Assembly (NCBI GenBank): GCA_900553475.1
Contig: USEF01000030.1
Span: forward strand, 1-12,547
Source: an uncultured Collinsella sp.
Lineage (GTDB): Bacteria; Actinomycetota; Coriobacteriia; Coriobacteriales; Coriobacteriaceae
Length of the DNA: 12,547 bases
Reading direction: 5' to 3'
The notes beneath the pieces are model-generated. The model saw only the letters and a list, made by a program, of their open reading frames with translations, made no database searches and was not told the DNA's origin. Shown piece by piece: positions 5,921 to 12,547 of this stretch. Every line of letters starts with the position of its first letter. Position 1 is the first letter of the stretch. A program made the position numbers and the translations under genes.

Positions 5921-6145
5921 AAAGAAACGTTTGCCTGGACGCTACGCTGCAGGGCAGACCGCAAAGACATGCGCGTGGTCATGCCCGGCTCCTTTCATCG
6001 GGCTTTTTGCTGATGTTAAAGCGGTGCCGTGACAGCTCGATTTCTGCTGCGTTACGATACGTTCTCGATTGCGATTCCACGATGTTTCGGCTGCGTGACC
6101 ATTGTGTTTCGCCTTGCCGGGGCGCTGATGGCGAAGGGAGGGGCC

Positions 6146-7336
6146 GTGCAATATCGCGTTGACCCCAAAAGCGGCAACCGTATCTCGGCGTTGGGTCTGG
6201 GCTGCATGAGGTTTCCCGGTGCGCCGGGACGTCCGGATGCGAAGACAGCCGATGCCATCATTTCCCGTGCGGTGGAGCAGGGGATTAATTATCTGGACAC
6301 CGCGTATCTCTATCCCGGTAACGAGGCGTGCGTGGGCGCCTCGCTTGAGCGCTTGGGGCTGCGTGACCGGGTGTTGCTGGCGACCAAGTTGCCGCATGCT
6401 TCGTGCAAGTGCGCGGAGGATTTCGACCGGTTCTTCGATGAGCAACTGCGGCGCCTGCGGACCGACCATATCGACTATTACCTCATGCATAACATTACCT
6501 CGCCCGCCCAGTGGGAACGTGTGGTGGCATTGGGCATTGAGGACTGGATCGCGTGTCAAAAGGCGGCGGGGCGCATTCGCCAGATTGGTTTTTCGTACCA
6601 CGGCAGCGCGGTGGATTTCCTGACGATGCTTGACGCATATGACTGGGATTTTTGCCAGATACAGTACAACTATGCCGGCGAGCGTTACCAAGCGGGAACG
6701 GCAGGACTCATGGCGGCTGCGGAGCGCGGGCTCGCGGTGTTTGTGATGGAGCCGCTGCTGGGCGGGCGTTTAGCGGGCAAGCTGCCGCCACGGGCCCGCG
6801 CTGTGCTCGATAGTGCCCGTGACCCGCATTTGCGCACTCCTGCCGCCTGGGGTCTTTCGTGGGTGTGGAATCATCCTCAGGTGACGATGCTGCTTTCGGG
6901 TATGACCGATATCGCGCAGGTGGATGAGAATTCGTCACTGGCAGACCTCGCGTTGCCGAATTCGATGACTGCCAACCAGCTCGACACGATTGCGCGCGTG
7001 TTGATGGAGTTTGAGAAATCGAACCGTGTGCCCTGCACGGGATGCGGCTACTGCATGCCATGCCCCAAGGGTATCAACATTCCCGGCTGCTTTGCCGCCT
7101 ACAACGCGAGCTATGCGCACAGCTGGTTTACGGGGCTGTCGCAATACTTTACGGCGAGTGCGGTGCGCACGAGCGAGCCCAAGCTCGTGAGCAATTGCGT
7201 CAAGTGCGGCAAATGCGCGCGCCACTGCCCACAGCACATCGATATTCCCGAGCGTCTCGACGATGTGCGCCGACGTTTCCAGCCTGGTCCCGTGACGGCG
7301 GTGCTTAAGGCCTTCGGCAAAACGCGCTCCTCATGA
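6146..7336 (+). CDS. aldo/keto reductase with C-terminal 4Fe-4S domain
   Basis: The protein is 396 aa from GTG at 6146, chosen for the AAGGGAGG site just upstream and because QYRVDPKSGNRISALGLGCM is a normal start for this family; the frame is open further upstream to 6029. Residues 1-290 are the (beta/alpha)8 aldo/keto reductase barrel with the full tetrad D51 (YLDTAY), Y56 (LYPGN), K81 (ATKLPH) and H115 (YYLMHN). The C-terminal part has two cysteine sets, C297/C300/C303/C306 followed by P, and C351/C354/C357/C361 followed by P, which suggests two 4Fe-4S clusters. This is the COG1453-type architecture found in anaerobes, where it may couple carbonyl reduction to an electron carrier. The substrate is unknown. 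The stop codon overlaps the first bases of an 83-nt repeat element. Confidence 0.93.
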   Translation: MQYRVDPKSGNRISALGLGCMRFPGAPGRPDAKTADAIISRAVEQGINYLDTAYLYPGNEACVGASLERLGLRDRVLLATKLPHASCKCAEDFDRFFDEQLRRLRTDHIDYYLMHNITSPAQWERVVALGIEDWIACQKAAGRIRQIGFSYHGSAVDFLTMLDAYDWDFCQIQYNYAGERYQAGTAGLMAAAERGLAVFVMEPLLGGRLAGKLPPRARAVLDSARDPHLRTPAAWGLSWVWNHPQVTMLLSGMTDIAQVDENSSLADLALPNSMTANQLDTIARVLMEFEKSNRVPCTGCGYCMPCPKGINIPGCFAAYNASYAHSWFTGLSQYFTASAVRTSEPKLVSNCVKCGKCARHCPQHIDIPERLDDVRRRFQPGPVTAVLKAFGKTRSS

Positions 7337-7415
7337 CCCTTTTATAACTTGCGGTGGAATAGTTCCTGTTTGCGGCAGAATAGGGGCCAAACAGGAACTA
7401 TTTCACCGCAACTGA
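7333..7415 (+). repeat. 83-nt palindromic element, copy 1
   Basis: The element opens with ATGACCCTTTTATAAC. Then come a 24-nt left arm (7349-7372), a 15-nt loop (7373-7387) and a 24-nt right arm (7388-7411), ending CTGA. The arms pair at all 24 positions with one G-U (G7357 with T7403). The loop includes AATAGGG. The ATGA overlaps the stop codon of the aldo/keto reductase gene, and the ribosome site of the next gene follows directly. Copy 2 at 8500-8582 has the same length and matches 68 of 83 positions. Confidence 0.9.
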
Positions 7416-7426
7416 AGGGGGCTGTC

Positions 7427-8446
7427 GTGGGTCATCGGGATTCATGTGATGATTTGCGTGAGGTTTGTTGGGGCGTTTTGGGCGCTGGACACATTTCGCA
7501 TCGATTTGCATCGTCGCTCAAGGAGGTGGACGGGGCACGGCTTGTGGCTGCCGCCGGCCGCACTCCTTCGCATGTTGAGGAGTTTTGCAGGGCGTTTTCG
7601 ATTGATGCCGCGCACAGTTATGCCACGGCTGACGATAGCGGCGATGTGGCTTATGATGCGCTGATTGCCGACCCCGATGTCGACGCAATCTACTTGGCTC
7701 TTCCACATGGCATGCATGCGCATTGGGTCTGTCGGGCACTGCGCGCGGGAAAGGCCGTGCTGTGCGAAAAGCCGGCCGTTTTGAGTGAGGAAGAGGCTCT
7801 CTCGATTGCCTCCACCTCTCGTGAGCGCGGCGTGCTGTTTATGGAGGCGATGAAGAATCGGTTTTGCCCGATGCGCACTCGCGTGAAGGACTTGCTTGCG
7901 TCGGGTGAGCTTGGCCGTATTGTCTCGATTGAAAGCGTGCAAAAGCTCGATTACGGCGAGCCTCCTTCGGGCTATCTGCTTGATTCGTTGCAGGGCGGCT
8001 GTCTATATGACATGGGCTGCTATGCGGTCGGTTGGTTTGAGGATTTGCTCGCGGGCGCGTGCGAGGTTTCATCCCGTGAAGTTCGCTGGCGTGACGTATC
8101 AGGCGGCCGCGTCGATTGGGCCGACGAGATCCGTATGAGCGTCGGCGGTATACCCATTCATATGGTGTGCGACGGCAAAGCAACATATGAAAGCCGCTTA
8201 ACGATTGTCTGTGAGCGAGGCTCGTTGGAAATCGAGCGTCTCCATCGCCCCGAGCTCGCCCATGTGAAGTATTCCGACGGTCGAACGCTCGAAATAAATG
8301 CCCCGTTTGAGATCGATGATTTCTACGGCGAAATCCAGCATGCGACCCAGCTCATCCGGGCGGGGAAACTCGAGAGTCCCGTCATGCCCCTTGCCGCCAC
8401 GCAGCGCTGCGCGCGCATTATCGATGCGATTCGCTTGAAACTTTAG
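7427..8446 (+). CDS. Gfo/Idh/MocA-family oxidoreductase
   Basis: The protein is 339 aa, normal for the family. The start is GTG at 7427 with GAAGGGGG about 7 nt upstream; the open frame further up runs through the palindromic element and is not coding. Residues 14-130 are the NAD(P)-binding Rossmann domain with G19-A-G-H-I-S24, AIYLALPHGMHAHW and the family signature CEKP (K115). The C-terminal alpha/beta domain has GCLYDMGCYAV (about 191-201), as in dihydrodiol-dehydrogenase-like members. It would oxidise or reduce a sugar, polyol or related hydroxy compound with NAD(P); the substrate is not evident. It lies between two copies of the 83-nt palindrome, 90 nt after the reductase gene and 153 nt before nfo. 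Confidence 0.92.
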   Translation: MGHRDSCDDLREVCWGVLGAGHISHRFASSLKEVDGARLVAAAGRTPSHVEEFCRAFSIDAAHSYATADDSGDVAYDALIADPDVDAIYLALPHGMHAHWVCRALRAGKAVLCEKPAVLSEEEALSIASTSRERGVLFMEAMKNRFCPMRTRVKDLLASGELGRIVSIESVQKLDYGEPPSGYLLDSLQGGCLYDMGCYAVGWFEDLLAGACEVSSREVRWRDVSGGRVDWADEIRMSVGGIPIHMVCDGKATYESRLTIVCERGSLEIERLHRPELAHVKYSDGRTLEINAPFEIDDFYGEIQHATQLIRAGKLESPVMPLAATQRCARIIDAIRLKL

Positions 8447-8454
8447 TGCGTGGG

Positions 8455-8480
8455 GGCATGGCGCCAGCGCCTGGAATGCC
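8455..8480 (+). other. small hairpin after the oxidoreductase gene
   Basis: GGCAT (8455-8459) pairs with ATGCC (8476-8480), and GGCG (8460-8463) with CGCC (8468-8471) around CCAG, leaving a 4-nt bulge. It lies 8 nt after the stop codon with no U-tract, so at most a weak or Rho-linked 3' structure. Confidence 0.3.
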
Positions 8481-8499
8481 TTGGAGGCCTTTGCCCCTG

Positions 8500-8582
8500 A
8501 TGCCCCTTTTATAACTTGCGGTGGAATACGGTCTGTTTGCGCCAAAATAGGGCACCAATAGACCGTATTTCACCGCAACTGA
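8500..8582 (+). repeat. 83-nt palindromic element, copy 2
   Basis: It has the same layout as copy 1: ATGCCCCTTTTATAAC, left arm 8516-8539, 15-nt loop 8540-8554 (also with AATAGGG), right arm 8555-8578, then CTGA. The arms pair at 23 of 24 positions with two G-U pairs and one T-C mismatch. The left arm differs from copy 1 only at 8529-8532 (CGGT for GTTC), and each change is matched in the right arm at 8562-8565 (ACCG for GAAC). The ribosome site of nfo follows directly. Confidence 0.9.
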
Positions 8583-8599
8583 TGAGGAGGGAGCTGGAG

Positions 8600-9466
8600 A
8601 TGCTGACGATCGGGTGTCATCTTTCGACGACGAAGGGCTATCGGGCAATGGGGGAGACGGCGTTGTCCATTGGCGCCAATACCTTTGCGTTCTTTACGCG
8701 CAACCCGCGCGGTGGCAAGGCAAAAGAACTTGACATGGATGACGTGGCGGCTCTGCGCGAGCTTATGTCGCAAAACGACTTTGGACCGCTGGTGGCGCAT
8801 GCCCCGTATACCTACAACCCCTGTTCTGCCAAAGAGCGGGCGCGCGAGTTCGCCTTGGAGGCTATGGCAGAGGACCTGCGGCGCATGGAGGCGCTGCCCG
8901 GCAACTACTACAACTTCCATCCCGGTGCGCATGTGGGGCAGGGCTCCGACGCCGGCATTCAGATGATTGTCGACGCCCTGTGTCAGGTGATGTTTGAGGG
9001 CCAGCAGACGACGGTGCTGCTCGAGACCATGTCGGGCAAGGGCACCGAGGTGGGCCGCAGCTTTGAGGAACTGGCGCTCATCATTGAGGGTGTTGCCGGC
9101 AAACGCCCCGAGCTGTCGGCCAAGCTGGGCGTTTGCCTAGACACCTGCCATGTGAGCGATGCCGGCTACGACATCATCCATGATCTGGACGGCGTACTCG
9201 ACGAGTTCGACCGCGTGGTGGGTATCGATCGCTTGCATGCCGTACACATCAACGATTCGAAGAACTCTTGTGGCGCCCATAAAGATCGTCACGAGTGCAT
9301 CGGCAAGGGATACCTTGGCAGTGAGGAATTTGGTGGAGGTATGCAGGTTATGCAGAATATTGTATCGAATGGCCACTTGCGTTCGCTGCCGTTTATTTTG
9401 GAGACTCCGAACGAACTTGCAGGTTATGCAGCTGAAATTAGACTATTAAGGTCATTTCAGCAGTAA
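8600..9466 (+). CDS. nfo: endonuclease IV (AP endonuclease)
   Basis: The protein is 288 aa (E. coli Nfo is 285). It nicks DNA 5' of abasic sites in base excision repair using three zinc ions. All nine metal ligands are visible at the expected spacing: H67 (VAHAPYTYN), H107 (NFHPGAH), E142 (LLETMSGKG), D181 and H184 (CLDTCHV), H216 (HINDSKN), D229 and H231 (KDRHECIGKG) and E268 (ILETPN). The start is the ATG at 8600 with GAGGAGG about 9 nt upstream. An in-frame ATG at 8582 overlaps the end of the palindromic element and has no ribosome site. No terminator is evident after the stop. Confidence 0.96.
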   Translation: MLTIGCHLSTTKGYRAMGETALSIGANTFAFFTRNPRGGKAKELDMDDVAALRELMSQNDFGPLVAHAPYTYNPCSAKERAREFALEAMAEDLRRMEALPGNYYNFHPGAHVGQGSDAGIQMIVDALCQVMFEGQQTTVLLETMSGKGTEVGRSFEELALIIEGVAGKRPELSAKLGVCLDTCHVSDAGYDIIHDLDGVLDEFDRVVGIDRLHAVHINDSKNSCGAHKDRHECIGKGYLGSEEFGGGMQVMQNIVSNGHLRSLPFILETPNELAGYAAEIRLLRSFQQ

Positions 9467-9527
9467 TGACTGTCACAAAGTAGAGTATTCCATTCACGTT
9501 ATGGGTTTGTTTCAATCAGTTTTCTCA

Positions 9528-9556
9528 TTGCAGATTCGTAATTCCGGGTGCATAAT
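9528..9556 (+). promoter_or_regulatory. promoter of the amino-acid ABC transporter operon
   Basis: TTGCAG (9528-9533) and CATAAT (9551-9556, five of six matches to TATAAT) are 17 nt apart. Transcription would begin near 9563, about 50 nt before the binding-protein start codon. The rest of the 147-nt gap shows nothing further. Confidence 0.55.
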
Positions 9557-9613
9557 AGCCAACAGTTTTTGCAGACCTCTGAATCAAACGAGGTCACCGG
9601 AAGGAGACTGATT

Positions 9614-10474
9614 ATGAAGCTGAAGAAGCTTGGCGCATTTGCCGCCACGGGTGCTATGGCGCTCGCCCTTGCTCTGACGGGCTGCGGTTCGTCCAACGCC
9701 ACCTCTGGTTCTGATGCCGGTTCCAGCAGCTCTGACGACGCTAAGGTCGAGAAGGTCGACGGCTCCAAGGAGTACGCGCTCGTCAAGGACGGCACGCTGA
9801 CCGTCGGCACCTCTGCCGAGTACGCGCCGTTTGAGTACAAGGATGACAACGGCGACTACCAGGGCTTTGACCTTGAGCTCATCAAGGCTATCGGTGACAA
9901 GCTGGGCCTGGATGTCGAGTACGTCAACAATGACTTTGACACGCTGGTTCCGGGTGTCGCTTCGGGCGCCAAGTACGACGTCTCCATCGCGGCTATCACC
10001 GACACGCCCGAGCGTGAGAAGGAAGTCACTTTCTCCGATTCCTACTACATGGACGATCAGGCTATCGTGACCAAGGTCGATAACACCGACATCACGGCCG
10101 ACAACTACAGCGAGAAGCTCAACAACGCCGACGCTACCATCATCGTTCAGTCTGGCTCGACCGCCGAGTCTTTTGCCCAGGAGAACTTCCCCAAGGCCAA
10201 GATCGTCCCCTACAAGGACGCTACCGAGTGCTTCAGCGCCCTGCAGTCCGATAAGGGCGACGCCGTAGTCACCAACCGCTCCGTTGCCAGCCAGCTGACC
10301 GCCGAGCAGTTCAACACCTGCCAGACCATCAAGCAGATCAGCACCGGCGAGGAGTACGCCATCGCCATCAACCAGGGTAACACCAAGCTCAAGGACGACA
10401 TCAACCAGGCCATCAAGGACCTGACCGATGACGGTACCGTTGACGCCCTCATGGCTAAGTACAACATCAAGTAA
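9614..10474 (+). CDS. amino-acid ABC transporter substrate-binding lipoprotein
   Basis: The protein is 286 aa, with AAGGAG 7 nt before the ATG. Residues 1-24 form a lipoprotein signal with the lipobox LTGC (C24); a Ser/Gly/Asp-rich linker follows to about residue 45. The rest is a family 3 solute-binding protein: GTLTVGTSAEYAPFEY, YQGFDLELIKAIG, DVSIAAITDTPEREKEVTFSDSYY with the ligand carboxylate-binding R134, and GSTAE. Residue 221, where these proteins usually have Asp for the amino group of the ligand (AVVxD), is Asn in AVVTNRSVA. It delivers a polar amino acid or related compound to the permease and ATPase encoded downstream. The ligand cannot be named, and the Asn could alter it. Confidence 0.93.
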   Translation: MKLKKLGAFAATGAMALALALTGCGSSNATSGSDAGSSSSDDAKVEKVDGSKEYALVKDGTLTVGTSAEYAPFEYKDDNGDYQGFDLELIKAIGDKLGLDVEYVNNDFDTLVPGVASGAKYDVSIAAITDTPEREKEVTFSDSYYMDDQAIVTKVDNTDITADNYSEKLNNADATIIVQSGSTAESFAQENFPKAKIVPYKDATECFSALQSDKGDAVVTNRSVASQLTAEQFNTCQTIKQISTGEEYAIAINQGNTKLKDDINQAIKDLTDDGTVDALMAKYNIK

Positions 10475-10496
10475 AATAGCTACTTGATTGCTCGCG

Positions 10497-10527
10497 GGCC
10501 CTTTCCGCTTTGGCGGAGAGGGCCTTT
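10497..10527 (+). terminator. hairpin between binding-protein and permease genes, likely partial terminator
   Basis: A 12-bp stem with one G-U pair (arms 10497-10508 and 10513-10524, GGCCCT with AGGGCC) and a TTTG loop is followed by only TTT. It lies 22 nt after the binding-protein stop. Such structures in importer operons commonly reduce permease expression relative to the abundant binding protein, either by partial termination or by protecting the upstream mRNA. Confidence 0.65.
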
Positions 10528-10592
10528 GCGCTTCTCTTGACGGAGAGCATTTCCGTCTCGTTTTGCCGACAACTTCTACGATAGGAGCCACC

Positions 10593-11954
10593 TTGTCTCG
10601 ACTGAACAAAGGGGCTGCGGAGCAGCGTTTTCCACTGCCCGCCTTGCTCCAAAAGCTAGCCTGCGCCATGGCCGTGGCACTCGCGCTGGTGTGTGTGGGG
10701 ACATATGCGCCCACGACCGCCCAGGCGCTTGAGACCGCAAAGATTACCGCTCGACCCAACACCGGTTCGGGCAGCGCTGTGGTCGGCGGTACCGAGACGC
10801 GCATTACCTGGGAGGTCCAGGCCGATGCCGATGAGGAGCTGAGCGGTCTTTCGCTGACGTTTGTCGACGGCACGACGTTTGGTACCGATGACACGCGATT
10901 GACGATGCTCTCGGGCGAGGACCTCATGGATCGTACGCCCATGAAACCCACGTGCAAGGCTGATGGCCAGACGCTCAAGATTGACTTTGGCGAGACGGCG
11001 CCTGCCGGCGGCTTTTTCCGTGTCGAGGTTTACGGCGTGACCTTCCCCGTCGAGGGCGGCGATGAGGCCTTTGGCGGCACCTACACTTTGGCCGATGGCT
11101 CGACCAAGAAGATCTCCAAGATTCCGTCGGTGGAGATCAAGGGCGTGACGGCCTTCGATAACTTCCTGGCCGATCTTAAGGAGCAGCCGTGGGTCGAGGC
11201 CTGGAACTCCAATATGTTCCTGCGCCTGTTCTTGAACCCGGTCATTTTGGTCCAAAGCCTGCCGATCGTCTTTAAGGGCTTCCTTATGTCGCTTTCGATC
11301 GTGCTTGTGGCGTTTCCGCTGGCAATTCCCTTCGGTTTCGCCCTATCGCTCATGCGCATTTCGAAGTCGCGCATCCTGCGCTGCCTTGCCGGTATCTACG
11401 TGAATATCATTCGCGGTACGCCGGCGTTCCTGCAGATCTATATCGCGTTCTTCGGTCTGCCGTTGGCCGGCGTCAAGGTTGATGACTACGTGCTCGGCGT
11501 CATCGTCATGGCCATGAATTCGTCTGCCTATCTGTGCGAGATCTTCCGTGCCGGTATTCAATCGATCCCCAAGGGCCAAAACGAGGCTGCGCGTTCGCTG
11601 GGCATGAACGCGTTCCAGACGCTGCTCTATGTCATGATTCCGCAGACGTTCCGTAATGTTTTGCCTACGCTGACCAGCGAGTTTATCTTGCTTTACAAGG
11701 ATACGTCGCTGCTTGCCGCCGTGGGTGTGGTCGAGATCGTCATGAACGCCCGTACCATCGTGGCCACGACGGGCTCCATTACACCGTACGTGGTTGCCGC
11801 CCTGTTCTATCTGGTCATCACCCTGCCGCTCGCTCGCTTGGTGAGCGGTCTTGAGGCGAGGCTTTTGGGCACGGCCGAGACCAAGAAGAAGCGTCCCGCC
11901 AAGAGCGCCGGACAGGTTGTCGCGACGCCCGCCGATCACATCGCCGGTCTGTAA
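10593..11954 (+). CDS. amino-acid ABC transporter permease with fused N-terminal exported domain
   Basis: The protein is 453 aa from a TTG start at 10593, set by AGGAG (10583-10587) 5 nt upstream; no ATG or GTG gives a better start. Residues 18-46 look like a signal peptide (ACAMAVALALVCVGTYAPTTAQA). Residues about 48-187 are a soluble beta-rich domain (TETRITWEVQADADEELSGL, FFRVEVYGVTF, GGTYTLADGS), possibly immunoglobulin-like. Residues about 213-430 are a HisM/GlnP-type permease with about five membrane spans and the EAA loop EAARSLGMNAFQTLLYVMIP (331-350) that docks the ATPase. The tail is basic. Normal permeases of this type are about 220-240 aa, so the N-terminal half is extra. The family's N-out topology fits an extracellular fused domain. 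Confidence 0.92.
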   Translation: MSRLNKGAAEQRFPLPALLQKLACAMAVALALVCVGTYAPTTAQALETAKITARPNTGSGSAVVGGTETRITWEVQADADEELSGLSLTFVDGTTFGTDDTRLTMLSGEDLMDRTPMKPTCKADGQTLKIDFGETAPAGGFFRVEVYGVTFPVEGGDEAFGGTYTLADGSTKKISKIPSVEIKGVTAFDNFLADLKEQPWVEAWNSNMFLRLFLNPVILVQSLPIVFKGFLMSLSIVLVAFPLAIPFGFALSLMRISKSRILRCLAGIYVNIIRGTPAFLQIYIAFFGLPLAGVKVDDYVLGVIVMAMNSSAYLCEIFRAGIQSIPKGQNEAARSLGMNAFQTLLYVMIPQTFRNVLPTLTSEFILLYKDTSLLAAVGVVEIVMNARTIVATTGSITPYVVAALFYLVITLPLARLVSGLEARLLGTAETKKKRPAKSAGQVVATPADHIAGL

Positions 11955-11966
11955 GGAGGTCCTATC

Positions 11967-12547
<581 letters not shown>

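Noticed and set aside
5969..6013. 14-codon leader ORF (MRVVMPGSFHRAFC) upstream of the aldo/keto reductase
   Set aside because: It shares MPGS and ATGCC-GGCTCCT-like bases with the metY leader ORF and overlaps a weak hairpin with TTTTT, but has no ribosome site, so coding is unsupported.
6029..6145. N-terminal extension of the aldo/keto reductase
   Set aside because: The frame is open, but family alignment and the AAGGGAGG site place the start at 6146; the upstream residues look non-coding.
7349..7426. N-terminal extensions of the oxidoreductase and nfo through the palindromes (also 8516-8599)
   Set aside because: Both frames begin at TTG inside the hairpin arm without ribosome sites. Their similar peptides (RWNSSCLRQNR, RWNTVCLRQNR) arise only because the elements are repeats.
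7333..8582. Palindromes as intrinsic terminators or CRISPR repeats
   Set aside because: No U-tract follows the stem on either strand, and two copies 1.17 kb apart around a gene do not form an array.
9584..10978. 464-codon antisense frame over the binding-protein gene
   Set aside because: Low-complexity Val/Leu/Gly-rich translation opposite a well-supported lipoprotein gene; no ribosome site or motif.

Overview
The window reads as a high-GC Gram-positive chromosome segment, most like the Coriobacteriia (a Collinsella-type gut actinobacterium). This rests on the GC-rich coding bias, strong GGAGG-type ribosome sites, TTGAC-N17-TANNNT promoters, a Fe-S aldo/keto reductase of the COG1453 type, and a small secreted Tyr-rich protein. 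The assignment is inference from content; no rRNA, tRNA, CRISPR array, transposase or phage gene is visible.

Layout. Positions 1-1746 hold three minus-strand genes: the start of a Gfo/Idh/MocA oxidoreductase cut by the window edge, rnhA (RNase HI), and a LysR-family regulator. Divergent from the regulator, metY (O-acetylhomoserine sulfhydrylase) lies at 2020-3330. The shared intergenic region carries a LysR-type ATC-N9-GAT box, a good promoter, and a ~178-nt leader with a 17-codon ORF that has its own perfect Shine-Dalgarno and two mutually exclusive hairpins. A strong terminator follows metY. Then come a secreted protein with a 3D-like C-terminal domain (3643-4404) and a 68-aa membrane protein (4591-4797). 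A hairpin separates them from the convergent 2-dehydropantoate 2-reductase gene (4906-5820, minus).

Positions 6146-9466 hold three plus-strand genes: a Fe-S aldo/keto reductase, a complete Gfo/Idh/MocA oxidoreductase and endonuclease IV (nfo). The two gaps between them each contain one copy of an 83-nt palindromic element. The copies are 82% identical. Their left arms differ only in four consecutive bases, and all four changes are compensated in the right arm. This is the most striking signal in the window.

Positions 9614-12547 hold a polar amino-acid ABC importer operon: lipoprotein binding protein, permease and ATPase (cut by the right edge). A hairpin lies between the first two genes. The permease is about twice the usual size because a signal peptide and an exported beta-rich domain are fused to its N-terminus.

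The sulfur gene with its regulator and leader, the importer, and the redox enzymes look like ordinary chromosomal metabolism. The new material is in the intergenic RNA/DNA structure.
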